Made by a program: the position numbers and the translations under genes. Below are positions 27,585 through 36,143 of a stretch of 36,143 bases of DNA, in pieces. The notes under the pieces are model-generated. The model searched no databases. It was not told where the DNA came from and worked only from the letters and a program-made list of their open reading frames with translations. Position 1 is the first letter of the stretch, and each line of letters opens with the position of its first letter. The stretch comes from Gallionellales bacterium RIFCSPLOWO2_02_FULL_57_47 (lineage in GTDB: Bacteria; Pseudomonadota; Gammaproteobacteria; Burkholderiales; Gallionellaceae), in contig MGWZ01000023.1 of NCBI GenBank assembly GCA_001801175.1, positions 1-36,143 on the forward strand. Direction: 5' to 3'.

Positions 27585-29472
27585 GATATCTGCCCCCCGC
27601 AATGCGTCGATGCCGCGCCAGATACAGCGGCGTCCAGGCGTGGGGAATCTTGTACACGAAGTTGTAGCGCGCCACATGGTAGCTGGGATCGAAGCCGTAA
27701 AAATTGAGTTTCATGTGTTGCAGTTCTTCGGCGCGGTAGGCATCCAGCGGCTTTTCCCGCTCGTCGCGTTCGCGCCGGGCAATCTTTTCCCGCAATAGCG
27801 CGGAGCATTCCGGACTGGCGGCCAGCCCTTCGGCGATCTGTTCTATCCTTGCCAGAAAATCTTTCCGGTCAGTTCCGAAGCAGCCGTCGATTAATCCCAT
27901 CCCGCGCGCTTCCGCCGCGCCGACCGGCAGGCGGTTCTGCGTCAGCGACGCCGCCCTCGCCTCGCCCACGCGCTTCGGCAGCAGGTAGGTCCAGTATTCC
28001 GAGCCGTACAGGTTGCCCATGCCCTTGTAGTGCGGGTTGAACACCACGCCCTCGCGCGCATAAACGCGATCCGCCGCCAGCGACAGGAACACGCCGCCCG
28101 CGCCGGCATTGCCCTGCAACGCGGCGATGGTTAGCTGGCTGCCGGTGGTGGCGATGGCGCGCGTCAGGTCGTTCATCGCGTTGATATTGCGCCAGGATTC
28201 ATCCGTCGGGCTGGCGGCGGCCTCGATGCAGTTGAGATGGATGCCGTTCGACCAGAAGTCCGCGCCGCCCATCAGCACGATCACCCGCACATCACGTTGC
28301 GTGGCGGTCAGATAAGCGTCGCGCAATCGGTCGCATTGTTCACTGCTCATCGCGCCGTTGTAGAAATCGAAATGCAGATAACCGACGTTGTTCTTTTGCT
28401 CGAACCGGATGTCGCGCCAGGTTTCGCCAGCGCTTGGCGAAAACGGATCGAGCGGCGCTTCCGGTACATCGGCGAGATGCGCTTCCAGCGCCAGTACGGC
28501 GGGTAATTTCAGCCCATACTGTTCATTGGAACTATGACCACAGTCCCTTCCCCCTTGCAGGGGGAAGGATAGGATGGGGGTAGAAGTGCGGGTAAGCAGA
28601 GTTTCTACCCCCTCCCTAACCCTCCCCCTGCAAGGGGGAGGGGATGTTGCGCCTGATGGATTGCTTGTGCTTAACCCCGATCGTTCATTATCCCATTCGT
28701 CCTTGCGCTTCAGATGGCCGATCCAAACCGCGCTGTCGAGTGTGGCGCGGCAGATCGCGCCGTTGCGTTGTGCGATGATTTTGCCAGGCTCGCTGCCGCG
28801 CAGCGTGTCCTCGGCGCAGGCATCGAACAGGTAATACTCACCTCCGCACAGCGTGTCGAGCACTCCGGGAAATCCGTCGGAGGCGTGGATCTTTTTCAGC
28901 ACCGTGCGCGTGTCATCATGACTCCAGTCAATGGCGCGATCGGCCTGTTTGATCGATGCATGCAACCGGCCGCGCACCTCGGGGCGTGAATAATCCAGCG
29001 GCTGCGGTTTGAAATCGCTGGACTGGAAACGCTCCACCGCCACCAGCACCGCGCGCACCGCCGCCTCGATCACTTCGTTGCGGTACAGGCTGCTCTTCTT
29101 CGCCAGCCGCATCGGAAAGGTTTCCGCCGCCCAGATGTCGCCGCCATCCATTTCGCCATTGGCCTGCAACACCGTGACGCCCCATTCCGCGCAATCGCGC
29201 ATGATCGCCCAGTCCAGCGCCGACGGCCCGCGGTCGCCGACGATGCCGGGATGCACCACGAAACAGACATGGTTGCGCCACACCGTCTCGGGGATGGCGC
29301 GCTTGAGGAACGGCGCGACGATGAGCTCGGGGCGATAAAGCTCGACCGCCTGCACCGTGACCGCATCGTTGATGTCGAACTCGATGGACACCTCATGCCC
29401 GCGCCGTGTCAGTTCGATATACAGGCGCTGCGCGAGGCTGTTGAAAGAGTGGGTGAGGAACAGGGTCTTCAT
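27571..29472 (-). CDS. hoxX: Hydrogenase maturation protein HoxX (formyltransferase-like + enoyl-CoA hydratase-like), with in-frame palindrome insertion
   Basis: Start at MKTLFLTHSFNSLAQRLYIELTRRGHEVSIEFD (29472); VHPGIVGDRGPSALDWAI, AALQGNAGAGGVFLSLAADRV, HYKGMGNLYGSEYWTYLLPKRVG. Sits in a hyp cluster. Confidence 0.93.
   Translation of the reverse strand: MKTLFLTHSFNSLAQRLYIELTRRGHEVSIEFDINDAVTVQAVELYRPELIVAPFLKRAIPETVWRNHVCFVVHPGIVGDRGPSALDWAIMRDCAEWGVTVLQANGEMDGGDIWAAETFPMRLAKKSSLYRNEVIEAAVRAVLVAVERFQSSDFKPQPLDYSRPEVRGRLHASIKQADRAIDWSHDDTRTVLKKIHASDGFPGVLDTLCGGEYYLFDACAEDTLRGSEPGKIIAQRNGAICRATLDSAVWIGHLKRKDEWDNERSGLSTSNPSGATSPPPCRGRVREGVETLLTRTSTPILSFPLQGGRDCGHSSNEQYGLKLPAVLALEAHLADVPEAPLDPFSPSAGETWRDIRFEQKNNVGYLHFDFYNGAMSSEQCDRLRDAYLTATQRDVRVIVLMGGADFWSNGIHLNCIEAAASPTDESWRNINAMNDLTRAIATTGSQLTIAALQGNAGAGGVFLSLAADRVYAREGVVFNPHYKGMGNLYGSEYWTYLLPKRVGEARAASLTQNRLPVGAAEARGMGLIDGCFGTDRKDFLARIEQIAEGLAASPECSALLREKIARRERDEREKPLDAYRAEELQHMKLNFYGFDPSYHVARYNFVYKIPHAWTPLYLARHRRIAGGRYRRMG
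28544..28643. repeat. Double-hairpin palindromic element (copy E1), inside the hoxX coding sequence
   Basis: cccttcccccttgcagggggaaggataggatgggggtagaa ... tttctaccccctccctaaccctccccctgcaagggggagggg. The arms are imperfect inverted repeats of about 40 bp, each containing its own hairpin. Confidence 0.9.
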
Positions 29473-29532
29473 AGATGCGTCGATACTTTTACCAAAATTT
29501 TGCTCATACAACATTTCAATCAAGCGGTCACG

Positions 29533-29643
29533 CTCCCTTCTCCCGCAGGCGGGAGAAGGGCCGGGGATGAGGGGCTGTGAACTCACTAAAACTTTCCATT
29601 GCACAACCCTCACCCCAACCCCTCTCCCGCCTGCGGGAGAGGG
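29533..29643. repeat. Double-hairpin palindromic element (copy E2), hoxX-hypE intergenic
   Basis: ctcccttctcccgcaggcgggagaagggccggggatgagggg ... ccctcaccccaacccctctcccgcctgcgggagaggg. Confidence 0.9.
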
Positions 29644-29654
29644 ACTATGTAGCC

Positions 29655-30704
<1,050 letters not shown>

Positions 30705-30712
30705 CGCTTTAA

Positions 30713-30828
30713 CTCCCTTCCCCCGCAGGCGGGGGAAGGGCCGGGGATGAGGGGCTGTGAGTTTATACAAACGCAATTCATGCTCGACACCCCTCACCCC
30801 AACCCCTCTCCCGCCTGCGGGAGAGGGG
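30713..30828. repeat. Double-hairpin palindromic element (copy E3), 3' flank of DUF559 gene
   Basis: ctcccttcccccgcaggcgggggaagggccggggatgagggg ... cccctcaccccaacccctctcccgcctgcgggagagggg. Confidence 0.9.
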
Positions 30829-31234
30829 CTATTAGATCTGAATTAGTCTCAACAACAGCCTGATAAATCACTTCCATAACTGCCTCCGTCTCCGCCAGCA
30901 TTTGATTATTCCAGAAACGCAGCACACGAATTCCTTGTGAACGCAGCCAACTATCCCGTTGTTCATCGTAATCAGCAGCCTCACCATGCTGGCCACCATC
31001 AAGCTCAATAGCCAGATTCTTCTCGACGCAATAATAATCGAGGATATATCGCCCCACCGGATGTTGCCGCCTGAATTTTGCGCCAGCGATGCGGCGATTG
31101 CGCAAAAGCATCCACAGCAAGGCTTCCGCATCCGTCATGCGGCTGCGCATTTCTCTGGCCCAGGTTCGGATATCTTCGGGAAGTTTAGCGGGGTGATGTG
31201 GTATGTAATTTTCCATGCGGAGCATCTTGATCAT
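30794..31234 (-). CDS. DUF559 (Vsr/PD-(D/E)XK-like) endonuclease-domain protein
   Basis: TDAEALLWMLLRNRRIAGAKFRRQHPVGRYILDYYCVEKNLAIELDGGQH...RDSWLRSQGIRVLRFWNNQ is the DUF559 signature. C-terminal APLPQAGEGLG* is encoded by palindrome E3. Confidence 0.9.
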   Translation of the reverse strand: MIKMLRMENYIPHHPAKLPEDIRTWAREMRSRMTDAEALLWMLLRNRRIAGAKFRRQHPVGRYILDYYCVEKNLAIELDGGQHGEAADYDEQRDSWLRSQGIRVLRFWNNQMLAETEAVMEVIYQAVVETNSDLIAPLPQAGEGLG

Positions 31235-31238
31235 TATT

Positions 31239-31353
31239 CCCCTCTCCCGCAGGCGGAAGAGGGGCTAGGGGTGAGGGGCTGTGTGTACCTGAAATGATGT
31301 TCATATTCGAAGACCCTCATCCCCGGCCCTTCTCCCGCCTGCGGGAGAAGGGA
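31239..31353. repeat. Double-hairpin palindromic element (copy E4, inverted relative to E3), 5' flank of DUF559 gene
   Basis: cccctctcccgcaggcggaagaggggctaggggtgagggg ... ccctcatccccggcccttctcccgcctgcgggagaagggag. Confidence 0.9.
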
Positions 31354-31373
31354 GTAGCACATATCGCCAGTCA

Positions 31374-32501
31374 TCAAGCTGCCTCCCTGAATCTTCCATA
31401 GCTGTAATGCGCCGCACACGCGCCTTCGGATGAAACCATGCACGAGCCGATCGGATTATCGGGCGTGCAGACCGTGCCGAACAGCTTGCAATCCTGCGGG
31501 CGCTTCACGCCGCGCAGGATCGCGCCGCATTCGCATGCCTTGTTGTCAGCGATCGAAATGTCCGGAATCTGAAAGCGCAATTCGGCATCGTAATCGGCGT
31601 ATTGCTTCTTGATGCGCAGCGCGCTGTAGGGCACCAATCCGAGGCCGCGCCATTCGAACACGCGGCGCAGTTCGAATACTTCCGCGACCAGCAACTGCGC
31701 CTTGACGTTGCCGTCGCGCGTCACCGCGCGCGAGAATTCGTTTTCCACTTCGGCGCGGCCTTGGTTCAACTGGCGCACCAGCATCAATATGGCCTGCATC
31801 ACGTCGAGCGGCTCGAACCCGGCGATCACCACGGGCTTCTGGAACTCCTCGGCAAAATATTCGTAAGGGCGGCTGCCGATCACCGTCGAGACATGTGCCG
31901 GGCCGATGAAGCCGTCCAGCGACAGCACGCCGAGCTGGCGGATTTCGGGCGATTGCAGGATGTGCGAAATCGCCGAGGGGGTCAGCACATGGTTGCAGAA
32001 CACGCTGAAGTTCTTGAGATCAAGCGCCTGCGCCTGTCTGATCGCCACCGCCGTCGGCGGCGTGGTGGTCTCGAAGCCGATCGCGAAAAACACCACCTGC
32101 CGCTGCGGATTCTGCTGCGCGATCTTCACCGCGTCTGCGCTGGAATACACCATGCGCACATCCGCGCCGCGCGCCTTGGCTTTCAGCAGGTTCTTGCCGT
32201 CGGCCGCCGGCACTCGCAGCATGTCGCCGTAACAACACAGGATCAGTCCCGGCATTTGCGCCAGCCGGATGGCATTCTCCACCCGGCCCGCCGGCAGCAC
32301 GCACACCGGGCAGCCGGGGCCATGGATCATGCGCACGTTGGCTGGCAACAGGTCGGCGATGCCGTAGCGCGAAATCGCGTGGGTATGGCCGCCGCAGAAT
32401 TCCATCAGGTGATAACGGCGGCTCGGGTCGGCTTCGCGTGCGATGTTCGCGGCGATGTTTTTCGCCAGCGCGCCGTCGCGGAATTCGTCGACGTATTTCA
32501 T
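31374..32501 (-). CDS. hypD: Hydrogenase formation protein HypD
   Basis: MKYVDEFRDGALAKNIAANI, MEFCGGHTHAISRYGI, HGPGCPVCVLPAG, GFETTTPPTAVAI. Confidence 0.98.
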   Translation of the reverse strand: MKYVDEFRDGALAKNIAANIAREADPSRRYHLMEFCGGHTHAISRYGIADLLPANVRMIHGPGCPVCVLPAGRVENAIRLAQMPGLILCCYGDMLRVPAADGKNLLKAKARGADVRMVYSSADAVKIAQQNPQRQVVFFAIGFETTTPPTAVAIRQAQALDLKNFSVFCNHVLTPSAISHILQSPEIRQLGVLSLDGFIGPAHVSTVIGSRPYEYFAEEFQKPVVIAGFEPLDVMQAILMLVRQLNQGRAEVENEFSRAVTRDGNVKAQLLVAEVFELRRVFEWRGLGLVPYSALRIKKQYADYDAELRFQIPDISIADNKACECGAILRGVKRPQDCKLFGTVCTPDNPIGSCMVSSEGACAAHYSYGRFREAA

Positions 32502-32524
32502 GGAGAATTCGCCATACAGGTAAG

Positions 32525-32607
32525 CCGTTCGTGGTGAGCCCTTCGACTTCGCTCAGGAGAGCCTTGTCGAACCATGAAAGGCCCTTCGACAGGCTCAGGG
32601 CGAACGG
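32525..32607. repeat. CCGTTCGTGGTGAGC.../...GGCTCAGGGCGAACGG palindromic repeat between hypD and hypC
   Basis: ccgttcgtggtgagcccttcgacttcgctcaggagagccttgtcgaaccatgaaaggcccttcgacaggctcagggcgaacgg. Confidence 0.8.
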
Positions 32608-32634
32608 TCAGGCGAACAATCAACCTATCCAAAT

Positions 32635-32859
32635 TCATGGGGTCATTCCGCCGATTTCCGCGAACAGCGCCAGCGTCTGCGCCGCCTCTTCCGGGTCGAG
32701 CTTCTGCAACGCGAACCCGACATGCACGATCACATAATCGCCCACCGCGACATCCTCGACCAGCGCAAGCGATATTTCCTTGCGCACCCCGCCGAGATTG
32801 ACGATGGCGCTGTCTCCGGCAATGAGTTCTTCGACGCAGGTGGGGATCGCGAGGCACAT
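32635..32859 (-). CDS. hypC: Hydrogenase assembly chaperone HypC/HupF
   Basis: [51 protein letters not shown]. Confidence 0.97.
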   Translation of the reverse strand: MCLAIPTCVEELIAGDSAIVNLGGVRKEISLALVEDVAVGDYVIVHVGFALQKLDPEEAAQTLALFAEIGGMTP

Positions 32860-32861
32860 TT

Positions 32862-34109
32862 TCAGATTCCTTGAGGGATAGTACCCGTAGGGTGGGCTGC
32901 GCCCACCATGTCGGGCATAGCCCGACCTGCATTTTGTTCTGGCTCACCCGGCTTGTGTTCCTTGATGGATTGCAGCGCGACCCACGCCTGCCCGAGCGAG
33001 ATTGCGCTGTCGTTTGGCTGCATCCGCTGCGCAGTCAGCACCCGCAGCCCTTGTGCGGCAAGCCTGCCGGACAGTTCACGCAGCAAAATGTCATTGTGAA
33101 AGCAGCCGCCGCCCAGCACGACATGAGCGATGTTGTGTTGGCGGGCGGCACGTTCCACCCACTCGGCCAGACCCGCGGCGAGTGTGGCATGAAACAGCGC
33201 AGCACCGAAGCCTGCGCCATTGTTTTCTTTTGGGCTATCGGCCAGCACCGCGAGCAACGGCGAAAAATCCAGCACGCTGTCTTCGGTAATCCGCCAGCCA
33301 TCCTCCAGCGGCGCGACCTGCCCTTGGCGCTGCGCCAGTTCCTGCAACCGGATCGCGGCCTGCGCCTCGAAAGCTTGTACCTCGTTCACGCCGAGCAATC
33401 CTGCGACGGCATCGAACAACCGCCCGGTGCTGGTGGTAATCGGGCAGTTCAAATCCCGTTGCAACATTTCTGCCACCGTCTGCGCTCCCGGTTGATTGGG
33501 AAAGCGCTGCGCGATCTCGTCACCCCTGCCCAGTTGAAACAACACCGCCGCCGCCATGCGCCACGGCTCGCGCGCGGCACGGTCGCCGCCGGGCAGGCGG
33601 AGCGGAGCCAAATGCCCCAGGCGCTCGAAACCCGCACCCTCCACACGCAGCAGTTCGCCGCCCCACGGCGTGTCATCGGTACCCAGCCCCACGCCATCCA
33701 GCGCCAGTCCAAGCACTGCATCAATGGGCACTGCTTCGCCGATGTGGTGTTCGGCGCAGACTGCGGCGATATGCGCATGGTGATGCTGCACGGCAACTAC
33801 CGGCAAGCCGCGCTGTGCGGCATAATTTTGGGCGAACTGGGTGCTGTAAAAATCGGGGTGCAGATCGTGCGCCACGATCTCGGGCTGCACATCGAGTGAA
33901 TTGCACAGGCGCGCCACGGTAGCGTCGAGCATCTGCCGCGCGTCGGCGCTGTCCAGGTCGCCGATCAGCTGCGAAACATGCGCCTCGTTGCCGCGCGTAA
34001 CACAGACGGTGTTTTTCAGCCAGGCCCCGCAGGCCAGGATCGATGGCCCGGAAAATGGCAACGCGATGGTTTTATCCAAACGATTCTTCCGGTTTCGCGG
34101 CAACTGCAT
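32862..34109 (-). CDS. hypF: Short HypF-type carbamoyltransferase (Kae1-like C-terminal part only)
   Basis: 415 aa: [68 protein letters not shown]. No acylphosphatase, Zn-finger or YrdC region. The C-terminal tail crosses a palindrome. Confidence 0.93.
   Translation of the reverse strand: MQLPRNRKNRLDKTIALPFSGPSILACGAWLKNTVCVTRGNEAHVSQLIGDLDSADARQMLDATVARLCNSLDVQPEIVAHDLHPDFYSTQFAQNYAAQRGLPVVAVQHHHAHIAAVCAEHHIGEAVPIDAVLGLALDGVGLGTDDTPWGGELLRVEGAGFERLGHLAPLRLPGGDRAAREPWRMAAAVLFQLGRGDEIAQRFPNQPGAQTVAEMLQRDLNCPITTSTGRLFDAVAGLLGVNEVQAFEAQAAIRLQELAQRQGQVAPLEDGWRITEDSVLDFSPLLAVLADSPKENNGAGFGAALFHATLAAGLAEWVERAARQHNIAHVVLGGGCFHNDILLRELSGRLAAQGLRVLTAQRMQPNDSAISLGQAWVALQSIKEHKPGEPEQNAGRAMPDMVGAAHPTGTIPQGI
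32887..32930. repeat. GTAGGGTGGGCTGCGCCCACC / GTCGGGCATAGCCCGACCTGC palindromic pair within the hypF 3' end
   Basis: Two adjacent hairpins, read as hypF C-terminal residues (…[16 protein letters not shown]…). Confidence 0.75.
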
Positions 34110-34890
34110 TGCTGCAACCGTCCTTGATCCACTCCAGCCATTCCGCCATGCCTTCGCCGCTGCTTGCCGAGATGCGGATCACCCGCAGCTTGGGGTTGAT
34201 GCGGCGCGCGTACTCGATGGCAAGATCGGCATCGAAGTCCAGGTACGGCAACAGGTCGCATTTGTTGAGCAGCATCACGTCCGCCGCGCGGAACATGTCG
34301 GGATACTTGAGCGGCTTGTCTTCGCCCTCGGTCACCGACAGGATCACCACCTTATGCGCCTCGCCCAGATCGAAACTCGCCGGGCAAACCAGATTGCCGA
34401 CGTTCTCGATCAGCAGCAGGCTGTTGTGCTGCAAACCCAATTGCTGCACGGCCTGGCCGACCATCTGCGCATCCAGATGGCAGCCCTTGCCGGTGTTGAT
34501 CTGGATGGCCGGCGCACCGGCGGCGCGGATGCGCGCCGCATCGTTGTCGGTCTGCTGGTCGCCCTCGATGACCGCGAGCGGCAGCGTGCCATTCAGGGCG
34601 GCGATGGTCTTCACCAGCAACGTGGTCTTGCCCGAACCGGGGCTCGACATCAGATTGAGCGCAAAAATACCGTGTTTGGACAAGTACCGGCGGTTTGCAT
34701 CGGCGTAGCCGTCATTCTTGGCAAGGAGGTCCTGTTCGAGCTTCACGATGCGGGGAGCGCTTACGTCTGCAACCTGCGCATCTGTTTCGTGCGAACGGAA
34801 GTGCAGCGGCCCATCCGGTTTACGCTGCTGCCGGAGAGCATGCCCGCCGATAATCGTGTGGCCATTACCACATCCGCATGTAACACACAT
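34072..34890 (-). CDS. hypB: Hydrogenase nickel incorporation GTPase HypB
   Basis: MCVTCGCG N-terminal motif, [19 protein letters not shown]-loop, [24 protein letters not shown]. Confidence 0.98.
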   Translation of the reverse strand: MCVTCGCGNGHTIIGGHALRQQRKPDGPLHFRSHETDAQVADVSAPRIVKLEQDLLAKNDGYADANRRYLSKHGIFALNLMSSPGSGKTTLLVKTIAALNGTLPLAVIEGDQQTDNDAARIRAAGAPAIQINTGKGCHLDAQMVGQAVQQLGLQHNSLLLIENVGNLVCPASFDLGEAHKVVILSVTEGEDKPLKYPDMFRAADVMLLNKCDLLPYLDFDADLAIEYARRINPKLRVIRISASSGEGMAEWLEWIKDGCSNAVAAKPEESFG

Positions 34891-34931
34891 ATCTGCTCCT
34901 TATTCCATTTTTATATCAGAAGCAAATACCG

Positions 34932-34982
34932 TAGGGTGCATTCCATACACCATTAATATTGGTGCATGGAATGCACCCTACA
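34932..34982. repeat. Near-perfect GTAGGGTGCATTCCA palindrome between hypB and hypA
   Basis: gtagggtgcattccatacacc-attaatatt-ggtgcatggaatgcaccctac. Confidence 0.9.
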
Positions 34983-35020
34983 TGGTTATTGCCGCTTTGA
35001 AAGACAAATGGAATCGCCAA

Positions 35021-35362
35021 TTATTCCACCTCAAGTTCTTTGACGCGCATCCCTTCGCCGCCGGTCACGCGTATCTCATAGCTGCCGCAGTCCGGGCATG
35101 GCTCATAAAGCGTAGCGATCGGTATTTCATGCAAACATTTTACACACTGTCCGCGCCCCGCTGTTTCGACGATTTCCAGCCGCGCCTGCTCCGCAATGCT
35201 GCCGCGCGTCACCACGTCGAAGCCGAAGCGCAAGGACTCCTGCTCCACGCAGGCCAGCTGGCCGATTTCCAGCCACACTGTCCTCACCCGGGTAAACCCC
35301 TGCTGGTGCGCCGCATCCTCGATGATACGCAGCATGTTTTCGGCAAGCGACATTTCATGCAT
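35021..35362 (-). CDS. hypA: Hydrogenase nickel-incorporation protein HypA
   Basis: MHEMSLAENMLRIIEDAA; Zn site CVKC...CPDC. Confidence 0.97.
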   Translation of the reverse strand: MHEMSLAENMLRIIEDAAHQQGFTRVRTVWLEIGQLACVEQESLRFGFDVVTRGSIAEQARLEIVETAGRGQCVKCLHEIPIATLYEPCPDCGSYEIRVTGGEGMRVKELEVE

Positions 35363-35392
35363 GGCCGGCCCCCGGGTTATACGCGCACCCTA

Positions 35393-35887
35393 TCATCTGT
35401 CCGGCTGGCCTTCACGCCAGCGATGCAAGTCCGCCTCGGCACACAATTCACGAACCAGCTTCGCAGCGACCTCCAGGTTGGCTGCTGCCTTGCCGCTCAA
35501 CGGGTTGCCCAGCTCAAAATCATAACCGCGAATGCGCAACAGGAAGGCAGGGGGCGCATCTGTTCCATACACCTGCCGGTAGGTATGCAGCAACGCAAAC
35601 GGGGTCATCACATGACTGGTGTAGCTGCTGTCCTTTTCGGCGGCGATCTCGGAAAAATGAAATGGCTCAGCGCAGGACACATCGGCATCGACAAACAACA
35701 CCGCACTGCGATCAAGCAGGTCGGTAACGTGCTCGACCTGCAACTGGTAATCCTCGACCAGTTCAACCCGCTCACCCAGCCCGGCCGCTTCCGCCCAGCC
35801 TTCCAGGCCTCGCACCAGCAGTGGCGCAAGCGCATCGTCGCCGCGCGATTCGTTGCCGATGGCGAAGACCAGAACAGGGACGGTCAT
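35393..35887 (-). CDS. [NiFe] hydrogenase maturation endopeptidase (HoxW/HyaD family)
   Basis: VPVLVFAIGNESRGDDALAPLLVRGLEGW...DADVSCAEPF; lies next to the hydrogenase large subunit. Confidence 0.88.
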   Translation of the reverse strand: MTVPVLVFAIGNESRGDDALAPLLVRGLEGWAEAAGLGERVELVEDYQLQVEHVTDLLDRSAVLFVDADVSCAEPFHFSEIAAEKDSSYTSHVMTPFALLHTYRQVYGTDAPPAFLLRIRGYDFELGNPLSGKAAANLEVAAKLVRELCAEADLHRWREGQPDR

Positions 35888-35904
35888 GATTTGCGTTGAA
35901 TTTT

Positions 35905-35977
35905 AACCCCTCCAGACCTCCCCTTGTCAGGGGAGGCCATCATCTCCTCCCCTGACAAGGGGAGGCTGGGAGGGGTT
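35905..35977. repeat. Double-hairpin palindrome (copy E5) between large subunit and protease genes
   Basis: aacccctccagacctccccttgtcaggggagg-ccatcatct-cctcccctgacaaggggaggctgggaggggtt. Confidence 0.9.
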
Positions 35978-36002
35978 GCTATTCGGTTCATCAAGCATTG
36001 GA

Positions 36003-36143
36003 TCAACTGAATATCCCATCACCTGACCGCGTCAGCACATCGACCCTGCTGCCGGATGCGTCCAGCAACTCCACTTCCAGCGGCATCTTGCCCAGCGCAT
36101 GGGTGGCGCAGGACAGGCACGGATCGAAGGCGCGGATCGCGAC
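36003..36143 (-). CDS. [NiFe] hydrogenase large subunit, C-terminal fragment (window edge)
   Basis: Minus strand reads [46 protein letters not shown], with the DPCxxCxxH Ni-ligand motif and a cleavable C-terminal extension. Confidence 0.92.
   Translation of the reverse strand, partial: VAIRAFDPCLSCATHALGKMPLEVELLDASGSRVDVLTRSGDGIFS

Noticed and set aside
29473-29613. N-terminal extension of the hoxX ORF (MRVVQWKVLVSSQPLIPGPSPACGRRERDRL...)
   Set aside because: It is translation of palindrome E2; the conserved start MKTLFLTHSFNSLAQRL at 29472 is more credible.
30705-30797. N-terminal extension of the hypE ORF (MRGVEHELRLYKLTAPHPRPFPRLRGKGVKA)
   Set aside because: Reads through palindrome E3; the canonical start MSTIKPNYTRPLDFKHG at 30704 is preferred.
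32871-33899. 342-aa plus-strand ORF opposite hypF
   Set aside because: Antisense shadow of hypF with no recognisable domain.

Overview
The window looks like a chromosomal segment of a betaproteobacterium. Gene content suggests a Gallionellales/Sideroxydans-like iron oxidiser, but that is inference only. Left to right: (1) a TolC-type outer membrane factor with a MacA-like adaptor, split MacB-like ATPase and permease, then an RND adaptor and AcrB-type pump (234-9332); (2) an extracellular-electron-transfer type locus (9635-18776) with a membrane-anchored ferredoxin/FAD oxidoreductase, a Crp-family regulator, a His-rich membrane protein, a 27-CXXCH cytochrome, a 13-CXXCH (+1 CX4CH) cytochrome and a 718-aa outer-membrane barrel with an N-terminal periplasmic/TPR-like part; this resembles the porin-cytochrome (PCC3-like) clusters of iron oxidisers; (3) map and glnD; (4) a divergent HDAC-family deacetylase and Pat-like acetyltransferase pair; (5) an isoprenylcysteine-methyltransferase-like protein; (6) a [NiFe] hydrogenase maturation cluster on the minus strand (hoxW-like protease, hypA, hypB, short hypF, hypC, hypD, a DUF559 gene, hypE, hoxX), ending at the window edge in the C-terminus of the hydrogenase large subunit. 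The most unusual layer is a dense population of several palindromic repeat families. One lies in frame inside hoxX, several supply C-terminal codons or stops of genes, one pair brackets a DUF559 nuclease-like gene in inverted orientation and supplies its ribosome-binding site and stop codon, and one 27-bp inverted repeat pair encloses a decayed N-terminal fragment resembling a REP-associated tyrosine transposase (RAYT). A GEMM-I-like (cyclic dinucleotide) riboswitch candidate lies upstream of the cytochrome operon. All calls come from reading the sequence and the supplied ORF track; no database search was run.
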